This document shows, one piece after another, positions 13,433 to 25,344 of a DNA stretch of 64,000 nucleotides. Made by a program: the position numbers and the translations under genes. The notes beneath the pieces were generated by a model. That model saw only the letters and a program-made list of their open reading frames with translations. It searched no databases and was not told the origin of the DNA. The stretch comes from Lolium rigidum. Lineage: Eukaryota; Streptophyta; Magnoliopsida; Poales; Poaceae. The stretch spans positions 324,615,090-324,679,089 of the forward strand of contig NC_061514.1 in assembly GCF_022539505.1 (NCBI RefSeq), in the 5' to 3' direction. Numbering within the stretch: the first letter of the stretch is position 1; each line of letters starts with the position of its first letter.

Positions 13433-16400
13433 TGTGGTGACCCGGCATACCACTGCATGGTGTAGTATGCAAGTCTGACATAACACCAATGAAACACCGT
13501 TCCACTAGTATTACATCGCTCGAGTGGTACAACGAAACATATGCGGGTCCAAGGCATGTCTATAGAATTACAACTCGACTCTATTACATAAGATCGAGCA
13601 TAGCCTCCTACTTTACAATGAGGTAAGTCTGCAAATAAACTCCAAAAGAACGACTCGTAGTCTAATCCTATCACGAACTCTATTTGTAGAGTATTTACCT
13701 AGCTATAGAGGCTATGAATAGATTCTAGCTAAATAGGAGCTAAGTTTAGGAAGCTAGTTCCTTCTATTGCTAATCTAGGTTGTCTTCTTGTTGGATGTGG
13801 TGTTTGTCTCCTCCGACGGGTTCATGTCCCTTGAAGTAGTTGTTGATTTCCTCGGTCTTTGAGTTGCACTTGTAGATCCTCCTTCAATGCCTCCATATCT
13901 AAGCGGGGATTTAAGAGTGGGATGAGTACGAGCGTACTCAACAAGTTCATTATAGGAAAGAGGTGTTTAATGCACTAGCTACGGCATTAGACCAGGAAGT
14001 CTAATACCAATGCAGGTTTTCATAATCATTTCTTCAAAAGGTTGCTTTTATTCGAGAAGAACTATGTCCGTCGGCCTTCACCGGTTTACTAGAACTTCAT
14101 GGAGCTCCTTTCCGGCCGCGTTCGCAGTTCCATATCCGGAACGAGGAGTGACGAGTCACGGTTCTTTACACTCTGCGAGAGGTGTGTTGCTTTACCCATA
14201 AGAGATCTTAACCTTGGTGCCAACCGAGTCTAGTTCTCGTCCACACTTCCTTTGGTGTGAGGCCCGGTATAAGGTCTAGCCAATCATGTTCCTCCGCTAC
14301 CTCGAACACCCACCCTTTGTTGCATACCCCGACCCTGGGTCCTCGTCGGTCCTCTTATACCACTTAAGGATGGACCCCGACCACGACAACAGTTTGGGAC
14401 TCGTTAACCAAACTCCTTCGCCGGTAGCTGCAACCCATCATAGACCGCAATACCGTGGGGACTTTAGGCTTCCCCAGCCCACGCTTGCACTTCGAGCGAC
14501 AAGTGTCTACGGACTATGCCGTGGGGACTTAAGGCTTCCCAGCCCACCGCTTGCCACCGACGGATACAAGTGTCTACGGTAAAGCGCATCCGTTGATGAA
14601 CGAGAGGTGGAAACACTTTTGACTACTCCGTCCCACTCCGGATCTTATGGTTAACACGGATATTACGGCACAAGAATCACTGGCGACATTTGTTGTTTAA
14701 TCCTAGATGGATATAAGCCCGTGCAATGGAACCTCCACCATATCATCACAATCCATGGTTCCATTGCCCACCACATAGTCATATTCATAGTTATGAAAGT
14801 AGTGGTTTTGATTTTTGTGCAATAGTGATAACCATAATACTTTGCAAGTAATTTGATAAAAATACTCAAATGACATGAGCAAGTGATGAACTTGCCTTTC
14901 TTGGCTGCAAGATTATGCGAGACAAGGTCTTCGATGCGTAATAACTCCAAATTCTGAAATAGCATCATCGTCCGGTAAGGACGACGTTTAAAAGATTGGC
15001 AATGATGCAATAATGCATAGGAATGAGATGCAATCGCTCTAAGCGTGACCTAACCCCGATGATTTAGGATTAGTGAGTTGTAATGATTGATTCAGGGTGT
15101 GTTGCACTTTTAGAGTGATTTACAAACAAGGTTCTTATTAAGGTGTGATTACATGGTATCATAAACAGAGGCTGTAATATATCATAACAATAATATTAAT
15201 AGCACACAACTATAACATTGGGTATAATCCTAACATGTAATGAATAGTGGTTGGTTTTAGCACTACATGGCATGGTTAATTATCATATATTTCAAAAGAA
15301 TAACTTTTGAAGAACATGTTCTTAATAAAGAACAAGTATGATAATTAAGGTTGTGGAGTTCTATGGTTTACTATGTTTGTAATTGGCTTATGGAGTAAGT
15401 GGTAATTGGATCACAACCTAGTTGGATTCATCTACACCTTGGGTTGGTAAGGTTGAGTTAAGCCTAGGCATCCAGAGCAATTCATTATACATGGTTGATA
15501 TTAAGGTTGGTTTATCTTGCTAGTGATAGCTGGCTAGGGTTTATAGGTCCTTATAAGCAGGGTTGGTGATGATTCTTTATTTACTTCCAAAGAATAACTT
15601 TTGAAGAACATACTTCTTAAGGAATAAGAAGTATATCAATTAGGGTTGAGGTTTTCTAGGTTTTATTATTGGTTTCACTAAGTAAAGAATGGTGGTTTCC
15701 TAAATAGGATGTTTAATAATTATCTCACACTAATAGGGTTTAGTGTGTATGGAATAGGATGCATCATATTGGCATGGTTGCTATTGTAGTTCATCACAAT
15801 GGTGTGATGCTAAGCATGGATGAATAAGGATGATGGTTTTGGCATTAGAAACTAGGTTTTAGGCTTGGTTGATCCTAATTTGATCATTTAGATTGGATAG
15901 GGATACATGCCTAGAATACTAAATTATTGATAAAAGGGCTCATACATTTCATGTGAACATGTCAAATATTTAATTGCTAATTATGGTTCTATGACTACTA
16001 TTGGGGTAACATGATCACATATTATCTTGGGGTTTAAGTTTGGAAACAATCTAGGGTTTATTTGAAGTAGTGGAGCTAGGGTTCTAAATGATATTAGGGT
16101 TTTAGTATCCCACATAACATTATGGGTTATAATTTTATTCTTGATGGAACTAGGGTTTCTAGTTGAATTAGGGTTTTGGGTTTCACATGAAATGATTGGG
16201 TTGTAATATCATTCCATATGGAATTAGGGTTTGCTATCTACCATATAGTTCTACGATTAACAACTTCATTTTAAAGTTGAAGTTATTAGTAACTTGGAAA
16301 TAAAAATAATATTGAATTTGGTATTTTATTATTTTTAAACAATTAATAATTAAGGTAATTATTATTTAGGGTTTTAAATCCTCCGAATAAGGATTTAATA

Positions 16401-19400
16401 AGTTAATAGTAAAGGAAAATTAATTTTATTGTTTTCCTTATTTACTTACTGGTTTTTATTTATTTTATGAAATTTTTACTAATTATTGAACTTTAATTGA
16501 ATTTAGAATACAAGAAAATGTTTAAATACAAGTATTAAACAATTAAATTTTTATTAAAAATAAAAATTTCATTTTATATTTTTATTGGATAGAGTTTATT
16601 TTTATGAACATTTTAATACCTCATTTGTATTTTTTACGAGTAAATATGAATTTTCTAGATAATTGTGAAGTTTCGAGATATTTTACGGTATTTTAAATAA
16701 ATGGGAAATGCTAAGCATGCAGAGCCAGACTTAACTGCACCCACTGACTAGTGGGACCTATGCCACGTGGACTGCCACGCAAGCAGCGACCGGTCAAAAT
16801 TGACCAGGGCGTTTGACCCACCGGCGGTTAAACGCCGGCGTGTCTGCGTGCGGCGGCGCCGTCGATTTTTGGCTCCCCTGGACGCGCGGCTAGCACTAAT
16901 CGACTCCCCTCGACGTGGTGAGTACGATGGTGGTGTTGGTTTTCCAAAACGAGCACCGGAACATCGCCGGCGACCACCATCTGCGGCGGCGGGCTCCGGT
17001 CAAGCGTCTAAATGAAGCTAGGATGCGTCATAGGAAGCGAATAAGGGCTCAATCGATGCGTCTGCTCACCAGAAGGCTTCCTGGATGGTCGGCGACCTCG
17101 ATTGTGATCGGAGAAGACGGCGAGCTCCAGTTTTCCGGCGAACCCGGGCGAAAGGGAACGCCGAAGTCGTACTCCTCCAAGCTCCCTGGATGCGTGCTTC
17201 CTCCCGGAGGCTCTACGAGTCGAGGCGCATCTGCTTGGACCTAAGCCTCGGTCTCCGGGGTGGCTTGAATCGGCGGCTAGCCGGAGAAGTGTCCGCTCGG
17301 CGACCCGGTGTTAGAAGAAGAGTGAGAGAGATTGAGGGCCTGAGAGATATTGTGGTGAGGTGTCAAAGATCAAGCATTTAACGGCGCTCCTCCAGGTGGT
17401 TTTATAGCTCACGGGGAGGTCGGCAACGTCGGCACGACGGCGACGACTGGCCGGGATGCACAGCGTGTTCAATGTTACTTCTGGGCACGAATCTTGGCAG
17501 TTTTGGATGCGGTGGACGCGTGAGAGATTATGGGCACCCCAGGGTTGGTCCTTGGCGTCCGCCCGCCCTTATCCTCGATGAGGAGGTGGCCGGCGAAGTG
17601 TGGTACGCCATCGCCGTGTCGTCCATGCGCAGGAGGAAGAAGACGAGGCTCCCTCCTGTGAATCGGTAGGTTGGGTCGCTCCTGGGCTGTGGTCTGGGCC
17701 AGTGCTGGGCTTGGCAGCTGGGCTGCTGGTGGGCTGTGGCGACCAGGTAAGGTCCAGGTCAGCTTCACTTCTCTTTTCCTTTCTATTTTTCTTTTCTGTT
17801 TTCTTTTTCTATTTTACATTCTGTTTTTAATTCAAACTTAATTTATTTTTATACCATGCATGTATTTTATAGGTTGTATTTCACTAGGAATAAGAAAAGG
17901 ATAAATGTATTACTCCATTGTTGTTGAACAAACATATATGTGAGCATTATTGCAATTTTAAATACTATATGGCATTGAATTAAGTGCCCACATAACAAGA
18001 ATTTGAATATCATCTTGGAAGGACTCAAAGTAGTTTCCAAATGACATTGTTCTTAGTTGATGATATGTAGAGTATTATTGAGTTTCACTTTGTAAGAGAC
18101 AAATCACCAAGTAAGGCTTGTTTATGGAGTCCTATTAAATAAGTGGCTAAATGGCATGATTTCATGTGCTAAAATTTAAGGACTTGATCTCACATTTGAG
18201 ATTGTTGGTCACTTACACATGAATTTATGTGAACACCTATTTATTAAGGTTTTATAGGGTTGATGCTAGCCCAATTTCAAGGTTAGCAGTGGTGTTATAT
18301 TTTTAATAACATCCAGAATTATTAGAGTAGATATTACTCTCATTATGGTTTGGTCTTGGTTATTAAGATAAGTAGTTGATCACCACCATGGGTTTAATCA
18401 TATAGTTTAACTAATGAGAAATTCTAGGATTCTAATTATATTTATTTATTGACAAATGGTTTGGAACTCAATTGTGAATTAGGTTTATAGTGGTGATCAC
18501 CCAAGTGATACTTTACTAGGCTTGAGATTTAATTCTAGGTTATAGAGATGGGGTGTCTCCATATTGCATGTGCTAGGGTTTAATTTTCCCCAACCATGAT
18601 AAGGTGGTGGCTTGCTTCATATCTAATGTGCTTCCCAAATTACTAAGGATTTGAGAATTGGTTTTATCTTCCACCAATTAACTTCTATTATTAATCTCAA
18701 TTTATCATTGAAGTAACTATATTGATTATAGTTCTTTTTATAGTTAACTTTGGTCATATGAATGAATAGTTTCTTACCATATAAAGTATAGAGTTTTACT
18801 CTAAGGGTTTCTTGTGGTTCGAAGTGAAGGATAAGTGGAATGTAAATGTGGTAGAATTGTACTTATGATCACCAAGTGATTCACAAGTTAAGGTGGGGAT
18901 ATAAGCCTAGGGTTGCTTACTAGTTACCTCCCTATGATTTGATGTGGTGAATGATATCTACTTATCCTATTAGGGTTTAACTTATTCTCACATACCACAA
19001 GAGCATGATCATGGATTAGGCATGATCAACTTGTTCTTAATATCTCTACCTCAAGTTCTTAGGGTTTATGATCATCACTTAATTAATAATGATCAAGGTT
19101 TGGCTTCCTAAGGTATCTCTCATTAATTAGGTTTCTCGGTTCCATTATCAAGCATTGTCTTGATCAACTAGGGTATAGTACTTCTAATTTACCTTCTTGA
19201 ATGGGACTACTAGGATTGCCTCTAAAGTTTATATCCCAGGAGAATGCCCGAGATATTATGTTAGGGTTCTACTCATCAATGATGATATGATCTTACGGTT
19301 ATAAGAATAGTCCTCTCCCTCAAATCCAGGTGCTGCCTCAACTATCTTGAGTGTAACACCAGATCTTGAGCTCTCTTATATAGGAATGGATTATTCTAGG

Positions 19401-20150
19401 GTTTATGGTGTACTCACAAGATCTCAATAGGTATTTAGTCTAAACCCCACTTGGCTATCTTGGTTATCTCACCACTCCAAGATGAAATGGTTTACCTAAT
19501 ACTTTAGTTCAAAGTTTATCCTTGATTCTTAATTAGGTAAAGCTGGGATTAGTATGAATGGTCTCTCTCTCATTTGGGAAGGACTTCAATGATAACCTAA
19601 GGTTAGGTTCCCTAGAAGTTGATGTATATTAATATGTAGTAGAGAGGAATATATATTTCTAGAGTTTATCTCCTTGTCTTGCTTCCAAGAATGAAATAGA
19701 ATGAATACCATGAAGTTTATGGTAGGATCATGGATTAGTTAAAGTCATGAAAAAGATAAGTGAAGAATGGTTTCTCCATTTTATTGTTACTTGGTATGCA
19801 ATTGAATTGGTGTTCATATGTTATGACAAGGATTACCTTATTATGATCTGTTATGAGATCAAGCAATTGATCATTGATTCCGGTGTTGTTGTGTTGATTT
19901 TAATTCCATTTGATCTAACCCCTTAGATCAAATCATCTCTACCCAAAACAATGTTTTAACAAAGTCACATTGAGGTTTATAGCGCTTGACTTGATGAGCT
20001 ACTTCAATTCCACCAAGGTCAAGTGAAACTTCGATTCACTGTGACTGTTTTACTTTAAAGCGCGAAAATTCCCCAGATTTTCTATGCATGAATGCAATGC
20101 ACACATCTGTTTCCTCTATTTTTGTAACCCCCATTACCTGGGATATTACA
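13433..20150 (-). repeat. 5' LTR of the giant-LTR element
   Basis: A 6718-bp terminal repeat, two bases different in length from its partner at 3878-10597. It contains the same GC-rich island (about 16740-17770) and the same minus-strand TATA candidate. Confidence 0.85.
17400..17407 (-). promoter_or_regulatory. TATA box of the LTR promoter, 5' LTR copy
   Basis: The second copy of CTATAAAA on the minus strand, in the LTR that would drive transcription of the element. Expected start near 17375, giving a transcript with an untranslated leader of nearly 4 kb before the primer site. Inference. Confidence 0.5.
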
Positions 20151-20374
20151 GTACCCTCCACCGGGGTGCCCTTGCTCGAGCCCTTCGCCGGCAAGTGGAG
20201 CGGCCGCATTGCCCTAGAAGCCCAGCATGGGAGGAGCAGGGTGACCCCCACGGGAGCCCTCTGATGGCGAGCCGAGCGGTAGAGGACTGCATACGGAGGA
20301 GACGGAGAAGAAGTGAATATAAATTTTTAATTTGGAGCCCTAATTTAAAAGGTTTTGTACATGTAAGGTAGTTT

Positions 20375-21112
20375 ATCTTCATCGAGGGGTAACTCTCACC
20401 GAGGATAATCTTGTAAAACCTAATTGGTAGGAAAGTAAAAAACGTGTGTCTTCTGTCATCATTATGAGACTATCAAACACTTATTCTTTCAGTGGAAATT
20501 TGCAACAGCTATATGGCCATCCATCCAAATAGGTTCTACCTTATATCCACCTCGTAATGTTATGAATATATTTGGCAAGTGGCTCAATGGTGTGTATCCT
20601 AGGTTCAATCTACTTATTAGGGTGGGAGCGATTACCATTATTTCGTCGCCATGTCTTTGCAGAAATGACAACTTTCTTAATAATAAAAATGTTTCTCTTA
20701 TGCAGGTCATTTACCGGTGCACATGTAGCTATGTTCCATTTATGGTCACCACTTCAGCGCGTGGAGCATCACGGTCTCTTTATCGAGGTGTCTACATGAT
20801 TGGAGAATATGGTGCTAGATATATTTTTTCAACATGGATGGCAGCGTGATTTTTAGATCGGCCCTCCTTTGCCGTAGTTTCTTTTCAGTTTATTTCGGTG
20901 TGTTGAGTATAAATATATTGCATAGGCTCTTTCCATCAGTTCGGACTTTTGAAAAATCTAGCTAGTGCAACAATTTTATACGATGCACTTCAAAAGAACC
21001 ACGGACGTTTTGTTTAAAACTGGTGGATTGGTACGGCTTTGTGCATTCTAGCTATGCAGAGACCGAGTGTAACCGTTTTTTATCAAGTAATAAAGCCATT
21101 ATCGAAAAAACG
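20375..21112 (+). pseudogene. 5'-truncated LINE
   Basis: A LINE tail inserted in plus orientation. A 13-bp duplication TGTAAGGTAGTTT lies at 20362-20374 and 21113-21125, and the insert ends in a short A run after TTATCG. The coding remnant (about 20438-20849) is the C-terminal zinc-binding part of ORF2, with FGKWLNGVYP and RNDNFLNNKN segments that parallel the same region of the longer LINE at 47300-47450, so both belong to one family. The 3' UTR holds a sequence resembling a TRIM LTR (20901-20972). The frame is broken and the element is dead on arrival. Confidence 0.7.
20901..20972 (+). repeat. TRIM/SMART-like solo LTR remnant
   Basis: Begins TGTTGAGTATAAATA and ends CAACA. Its core CTTTCCATCAGTTCGGAC matches the LTRs of the TRIMs at 35917-36205 (opposite strand) and 61454-61791. 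No target duplication is evident, so a solo LTR or a fragment carried by the LINE are both possible. Confidence 0.5.
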
Positions 21113-21125
21113 TGTAAGGTAGTTT

Positions 21126-21486
21126 TTGCAAAACTATATTTCTGCCACCCCCGCGACTTTTAAATGGAATTAAAGGGAGTTTTGTTTTCTTCGCGATGAC
21201 GCAAACTCGTCTGCACTCAATTTAGGTCCTGCATCAATCGAGGATATACGCCAGAACGAATTGTTAATTCACCTCAAATTTCCGAAGCGTGGGAAGACTG
21301 AGGTGCAGGTAGAGGTAGGGCTAAAAAAGCTTTAGAAAAAAGGTGTGACTATTTCTCGAAAACAGATACAATTAAATCTCAGTTGCAACTATCTCAGTTG
21401 CAATATGAGTTGCAACTGATGACTAGCATAAATCATAAAGAGAATTTAATGGTCTGAATAATTTTTTTAGTTGCAACTTCACTTGC
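21126..21486. other. Intergenic sequence with GTTGCAAC palindromes
   Basis: No gene seen. It carries several copies of the palindrome GTTGCAAC or close variants (near 21383, 21397, 21410 and 21470), continued on the far side of the Mutator-like element at 25750-25790. The last nine bases (21478-21486) are that element's target duplication. Confidence 0.5.
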
Positions 21487-22012
21487 GGCGATTTACACAA
21501 AAATAACCCAAAAGTGGAAGAAAAGCACAGACTGACCCTCCGGCGAAACTATTTCACCAATCTAACCCTTTTGTGTGGCGCCCCTCCCACGGGCGCCACA
21601 CATGCCCATGTGGCTCCCCTCCTGCCGGCGCCACACACCCAGCCGACGTGGCGCCATCGACGCTGAGCTGGTGCGCCCATCCGACGTGGCAGCATGTGTG
21701 GCGCCCCTCCCAACGGCGCCACACATGCACTTGTAATCCCCCCAAAACATATTGTGAGACAATTCCTCTGGGACTTAGCCGTTTTGCGAGGCTCGATGTG
21801 TGGCGCCGACGCCACGGGCGCCACACTAGCCTGTGTGGCGCCGATGCCACGGGCGCCACACATAGAGGCTCGCGAAAACGGCTAAGGACTTATCGTCCGG
21901 AGCCCCTGGATGTTTTCGACCCAATAGTTCATATAAGTTGGCATGTGTGGCGCCGATGCCACGGGCGCCACACTAGCACTTGTGGCGCCGGTGGGAAGGG
22001 CGCCACACATGG
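21487..22012. repeat. Left terminal inverted repeat with hairpin units
   Basis: The outer 115 bases match the right end in inverted orientation. The inner part holds about six short self-complementary units of the form TGTGGCGCC-spacer-GGCGCCACA (for example 21572-21602, 21697-21727, 21799-21863, 21944-22010). The same motif structure recurs in the right repeat. Confidence 0.8.
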
Positions 22013-22240
22013 ACTTGTGTTGAAAACATGAAAAATCCTACCAAACTCCAACGAGTTACGAGTACAACATTGGACACAACAAGTAGCAATTTCATGACAT
22101 ACACATATAACACTTCATAGGTCACATTGTAGCACGTAGATTCAAACAACAAGTAGCATTACGGACCATGGTTCGAAATGACATAGGGTTCACAAATCGA
22201 TACTTATGAATATAGAGTTCACAACAACACGTAGCACATC

Positions 22241-24742
22241 CTAGTAGCGTCCTCGACGTGCCGTCCTCGTGGGCTGCTTCCGGACGGCCATCCTCTTCGT
22301 CCGCTGCCTTGGCTGCTCCTGCTGCTGCTCCTGCTGCTGCTGCTGCTCCTGCTGCTGCTCCTGCTCCTCCTCCTCCTCCTCCTCCTCCTCCTCCTCCTCG
22401 TCTGAAGAGAACGGCTCGTCGTTCCTCATCCTCGACATAGCTGATCTCCGCGGCGGCCCGTCATCCTCCTCAGTGACAACCTTCTTTCCTCGGTTGACAT
22501 AATCTTCCGGAGTGTACCGGTTTGGAGCCTTGCCCCTTGGCTTCAACGCGGTAAGCTGACCGTTGCTTGGAGGTACGCTTCGGAAGTACGCCTTGACTCA
22601 GAATTAGGTCGTCCTCAGGAGGAATCTTCACAAACATGAACACATGAGATTACAAAAGTTGAAATTAGTAAGAACATGTTTCACAGCAACAAAATAGTCC
22701 ATACATGTTCTTCAGAAGAGGAGGATTTAGGGATTTCGCCTTCGCGGCAACCTAGCAAGTTCGCTAACCGCCGCATCTTTCGTGCAGTGTTCTGCGTCAT
22801 GGAACTCATGGTTACAAAGCCACCAGAACATAATAGTGTACATTCAAAGTTGGTGATCATACCTTAATGAAATTCCGCAACGGTCCAGACGGGCTTTTCA
22901 TCTCTGTGGCTCTGGTCCCACATAGTCTCGCACTCCTCAGCGGTTTTTTGGATCTCCTCCCGCTGTGACAAACATAGCATACACAATTTAAGCGAGCACA
23001 TGACAATCTAGATGATGTACTAGTTAGTGAGAGAATCCATTACCACGAAGTTCAGCTCGGAAGCAATAGAAGTCGATATCCCTCTGCGAGCAAAAGTGTC
23101 GTGCTGGCTTTGCCCAACCTCATCGAACTCGGATGGGGTCGTCCAAGATCTCTTCACGATACGCGCGCTTCACTAACTCGATACGCGTGTTCGATGGAAC
23201 CACTCGAGGTAGTTGTTGAAAGCGGTGAAGTCGTGAGGCACAATCTGCTCGGGGCCGGCATTCCGTGCCGCTTCCAAGCGGTGTTGGAACGGCTGCGATG
23301 TGGCCGCTATGATGGACTGGCCAATTTGTGATCTTCCTCTGCCGCTGCCTATCAAGCCTGCAAGAATCAACAAGTTAGTTTGTACCTCTTCTATCAAGAA
23401 TCTTCCATCGCATGATTCCGAAGTTTACCTGTGAAGCGCCTTGTCCGTGTCTTGCCACATTGGTGGGCACTCCGATACAGCCCAAAGCTGTCTCATCACT
23501 CTTTGCGGCTGGTGGTGTTCAACAAGCCACATGCATATGAGTGGGCAGCGCATACGCCGAACCGCGCCTCCTCCGGTGCACTTGGGGTTTAGGTCAGCCA
23601 TCGCCGCGCCAATACGGTAGTAGCTACCATATGGCTGCCATTCCACCTGCGAGCATACAATTATTTAGTAGATGCCGGTAGAATCAATCAAAACTAGGAT
23701 TGCAACTCCGCGGTGATCGGTTACCTGCTCGGCGGTAAGAGTGTCCAACTCCGCGGTGTACTTGCATGTACATGACCATTGGATCGCTCGTCATCTCCGA
23801 GACATTGTCCCAAAGGTATGCCCAAGTGGGCTCCCGATCGGGAAAGTGAGGGAAATGAGGCCATGGCGTCTCGTTGAGTACCACCGGGACGCCCAAGCGA
23901 TAGGCGGTCCCGGCTCCATACGGAAAGTAGGAGCATGCATCCACCAATACCGCCGCTCCCGGTCTTGCTCCCGGTCCTGCGACAAGCTTCGTCCAACTGC
24001 GTACATAAGATATTTGGTTACTACTTTGTGTAGCGCACTACTATAGGAAAACGAGTACATAGAACAAATCATCACCTGCCGGTAGAGGTAGGCAAGTGCC
24101 GCTGTTCCCCAACTCCACCGGTCGTCCAACACCGTAAGCGCCTTCGAGCCAACACCAATGGGCCAGCTTACCCCCACTGTCGGGAAAGAGAGTCCTGGAA
24201 ATCATGTACCATAAGTACACGCGGGCGTACGTCCTCCGAGTGTCCTCGTCGGCCTCTATGGGGCATTCTGCAAAGTTAGTTCCGATCCAAGAGAAAGACG
24301 CGCCGGCGGGAACTCTCTCCTTTGGATTTGCCTGGCGCCGGAGGAGCCCCGCCAATAAGGTCCTCCATCCGTCCGCGCCACCCATCGAAGGCTGTGTTCA
24401 TACACGGTGGCTCGCCCCGAATAGGTAGTGCAAGGATCATGGAAACATCCTGCAGAGTAGGGGCCATCTCGCCGGCCCTCAAGTGGAAGGTGTGAGTCTC
24501 CGGCCTCCACCGGTCGACAAGGGCGGTGAGTGCCGAGGGGTTCATGTGTGGCCCCCACGGCTTACAAGGGATATGAACGGCATAAGACCGGTAGGCCGGA
24601 TGAACTCCGTGTACCTCTCGTCATAAGGTATATCCGGTGTGCCATGGTAACGAATCTTCAAAGGGTGAAGATCCGTTCCCCTCTCCGTCATATGAACAGC
24701 CCGGTGCTCCCTGTCGTACTCTTCATCCAGAAGCCATACCAT
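22241..24742 (-). pseudogene. Plant mobile domain (PMD) gene, frameshifted
   Basis: A minus-strand, intron-containing gene. The segment TALVDRWRPETHTFHL with GEMAPTLQDVSMILALPI (about 24540-24430) is diagnostic of the plant mobile domain shared by MAIN/MAIL proteins and many transposon-borne copies. Matching blocks continue downstream: a SWIGTNFAECP stretch, LDDRWSWGTAALAYLYRQ, then FPDREPTWAYLWDNVS, and a tail at 22241-22546 with a long Glu run followed by a Gln-rich stretch. A 79-base intron (23997-24075) has clean CAG/GTGATG and GCAG ends. The frame breaks after SLVSRG near 24545, again near 24300 and near 24120. The start at 24742 is the first Met of the conserved block; an upstream exon is possible. 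Host MAIN proteins act in gene silencing and genome stability; the role of transposon copies is not known to me. Confidence 0.7.
22316..22402. repeat. Trinucleotide repeat tract coding for Gln and Glu runs
   Basis: CTGCTG/CTC then CTCCTC repeats on the plus strand, encoding Gln-rich and Glu-rich runs of the PMD protein on the minus strand. A likely length-variable microsatellite. Confidence 0.75.
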
Positions 24743-25344
24743 CCTACATGTTTACACAACCATGTTATGAGTCATTCCACTAACAAAAATGAGCAACACA
24801 TACATGAGAATATCCAAATACATGAGAGTTCATATCCAAATACATCACACATATGAATTTCGTAAGACATACCATTCCTAGGCACATAATAGACATATGT
24901 TAGACAATAGAATAGGCATTTGCTAAGCTCCAATTTTGCCTTTCACCACATACATACATATGTAAGACAATATATCTAACTTTCGAATCACCCATACATA
25001 CACACATTTGAGTGCAACAAGTTTGAATAGGCATTTGCTAGGCATATGTAACAAATTTGAATGCATCAATGGTTCATATCCAAATCCACCAACATAAATT
25101 TCCATATCTAGGGTTCATACCCAAATCTACCAAATCCACCAATACTAGTGGATGAATCGGAGGGAATCGAAGGGGAATACCTTGAGGAATGGAGGAGGAA
25201 GGAGTTGGCCGGACGGATCCGACGATTTCTTGCTCGATTTGGTGGGGGGGGGGCGAAGGGGAGGCGGGCGGCGGCGGCGGTTCCGTGGGAGGAGAGAAGA
25301 AAGAAGAGAAGAAGCTGGGTCGGGTCGGGCTGGGGCGGGCGCGG

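Larger units (their letters stand above)
3878..20150 (-). mobile_element. Giant-LTR non-coding retrotransposon (LARD-like)
   Basis: A complete LTR element of 16,273 bp flanked by the 5-bp duplication GTACC (3873-3877 and 20151-20155). Two direct repeats of about 6.72 kb (3878-10597 and 13433-20150) enclose a 2.8-kb interior. Read on the minus strand each LTR starts TGTAATATCCC and ends GGTCACCACA, the TG...CA rule. The minus-strand order is 5' LTR (13433-20150), a TGGTATCAGAGC primer site two bases inside it, the interior, a purine tract and the 3' LTR (3878-10597). I found no gag, protease, reverse transcriptase or integrase motif. This is the LARD pattern: cis signals only, with enzymes presumably borrowed from an autonomous relative. 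LTRs this long are unusual. The near identity of the two LTRs implies a recent insertion. Confidence 0.85.

Noticed and set aside
3878..20150. Segmental duplication of a 6.7-kb locus
   Set aside because: TG...CA tips, matching 5-bp duplication outside the pair, primer site and purine tract inside show that these are LTRs of one element.
21572..22012. Repeated GGCGCCACA blocks as a CRISPR-like array
   Set aside because: Units are self-complementary and unevenly spaced, lie in transposon ends and the genome is a plant's.
22258..22440. Plus-strand Ala/Pro-rich frame
   Set aside because: It is the antisense shadow of the Glu/Gln repeat tract of the PMD gene.
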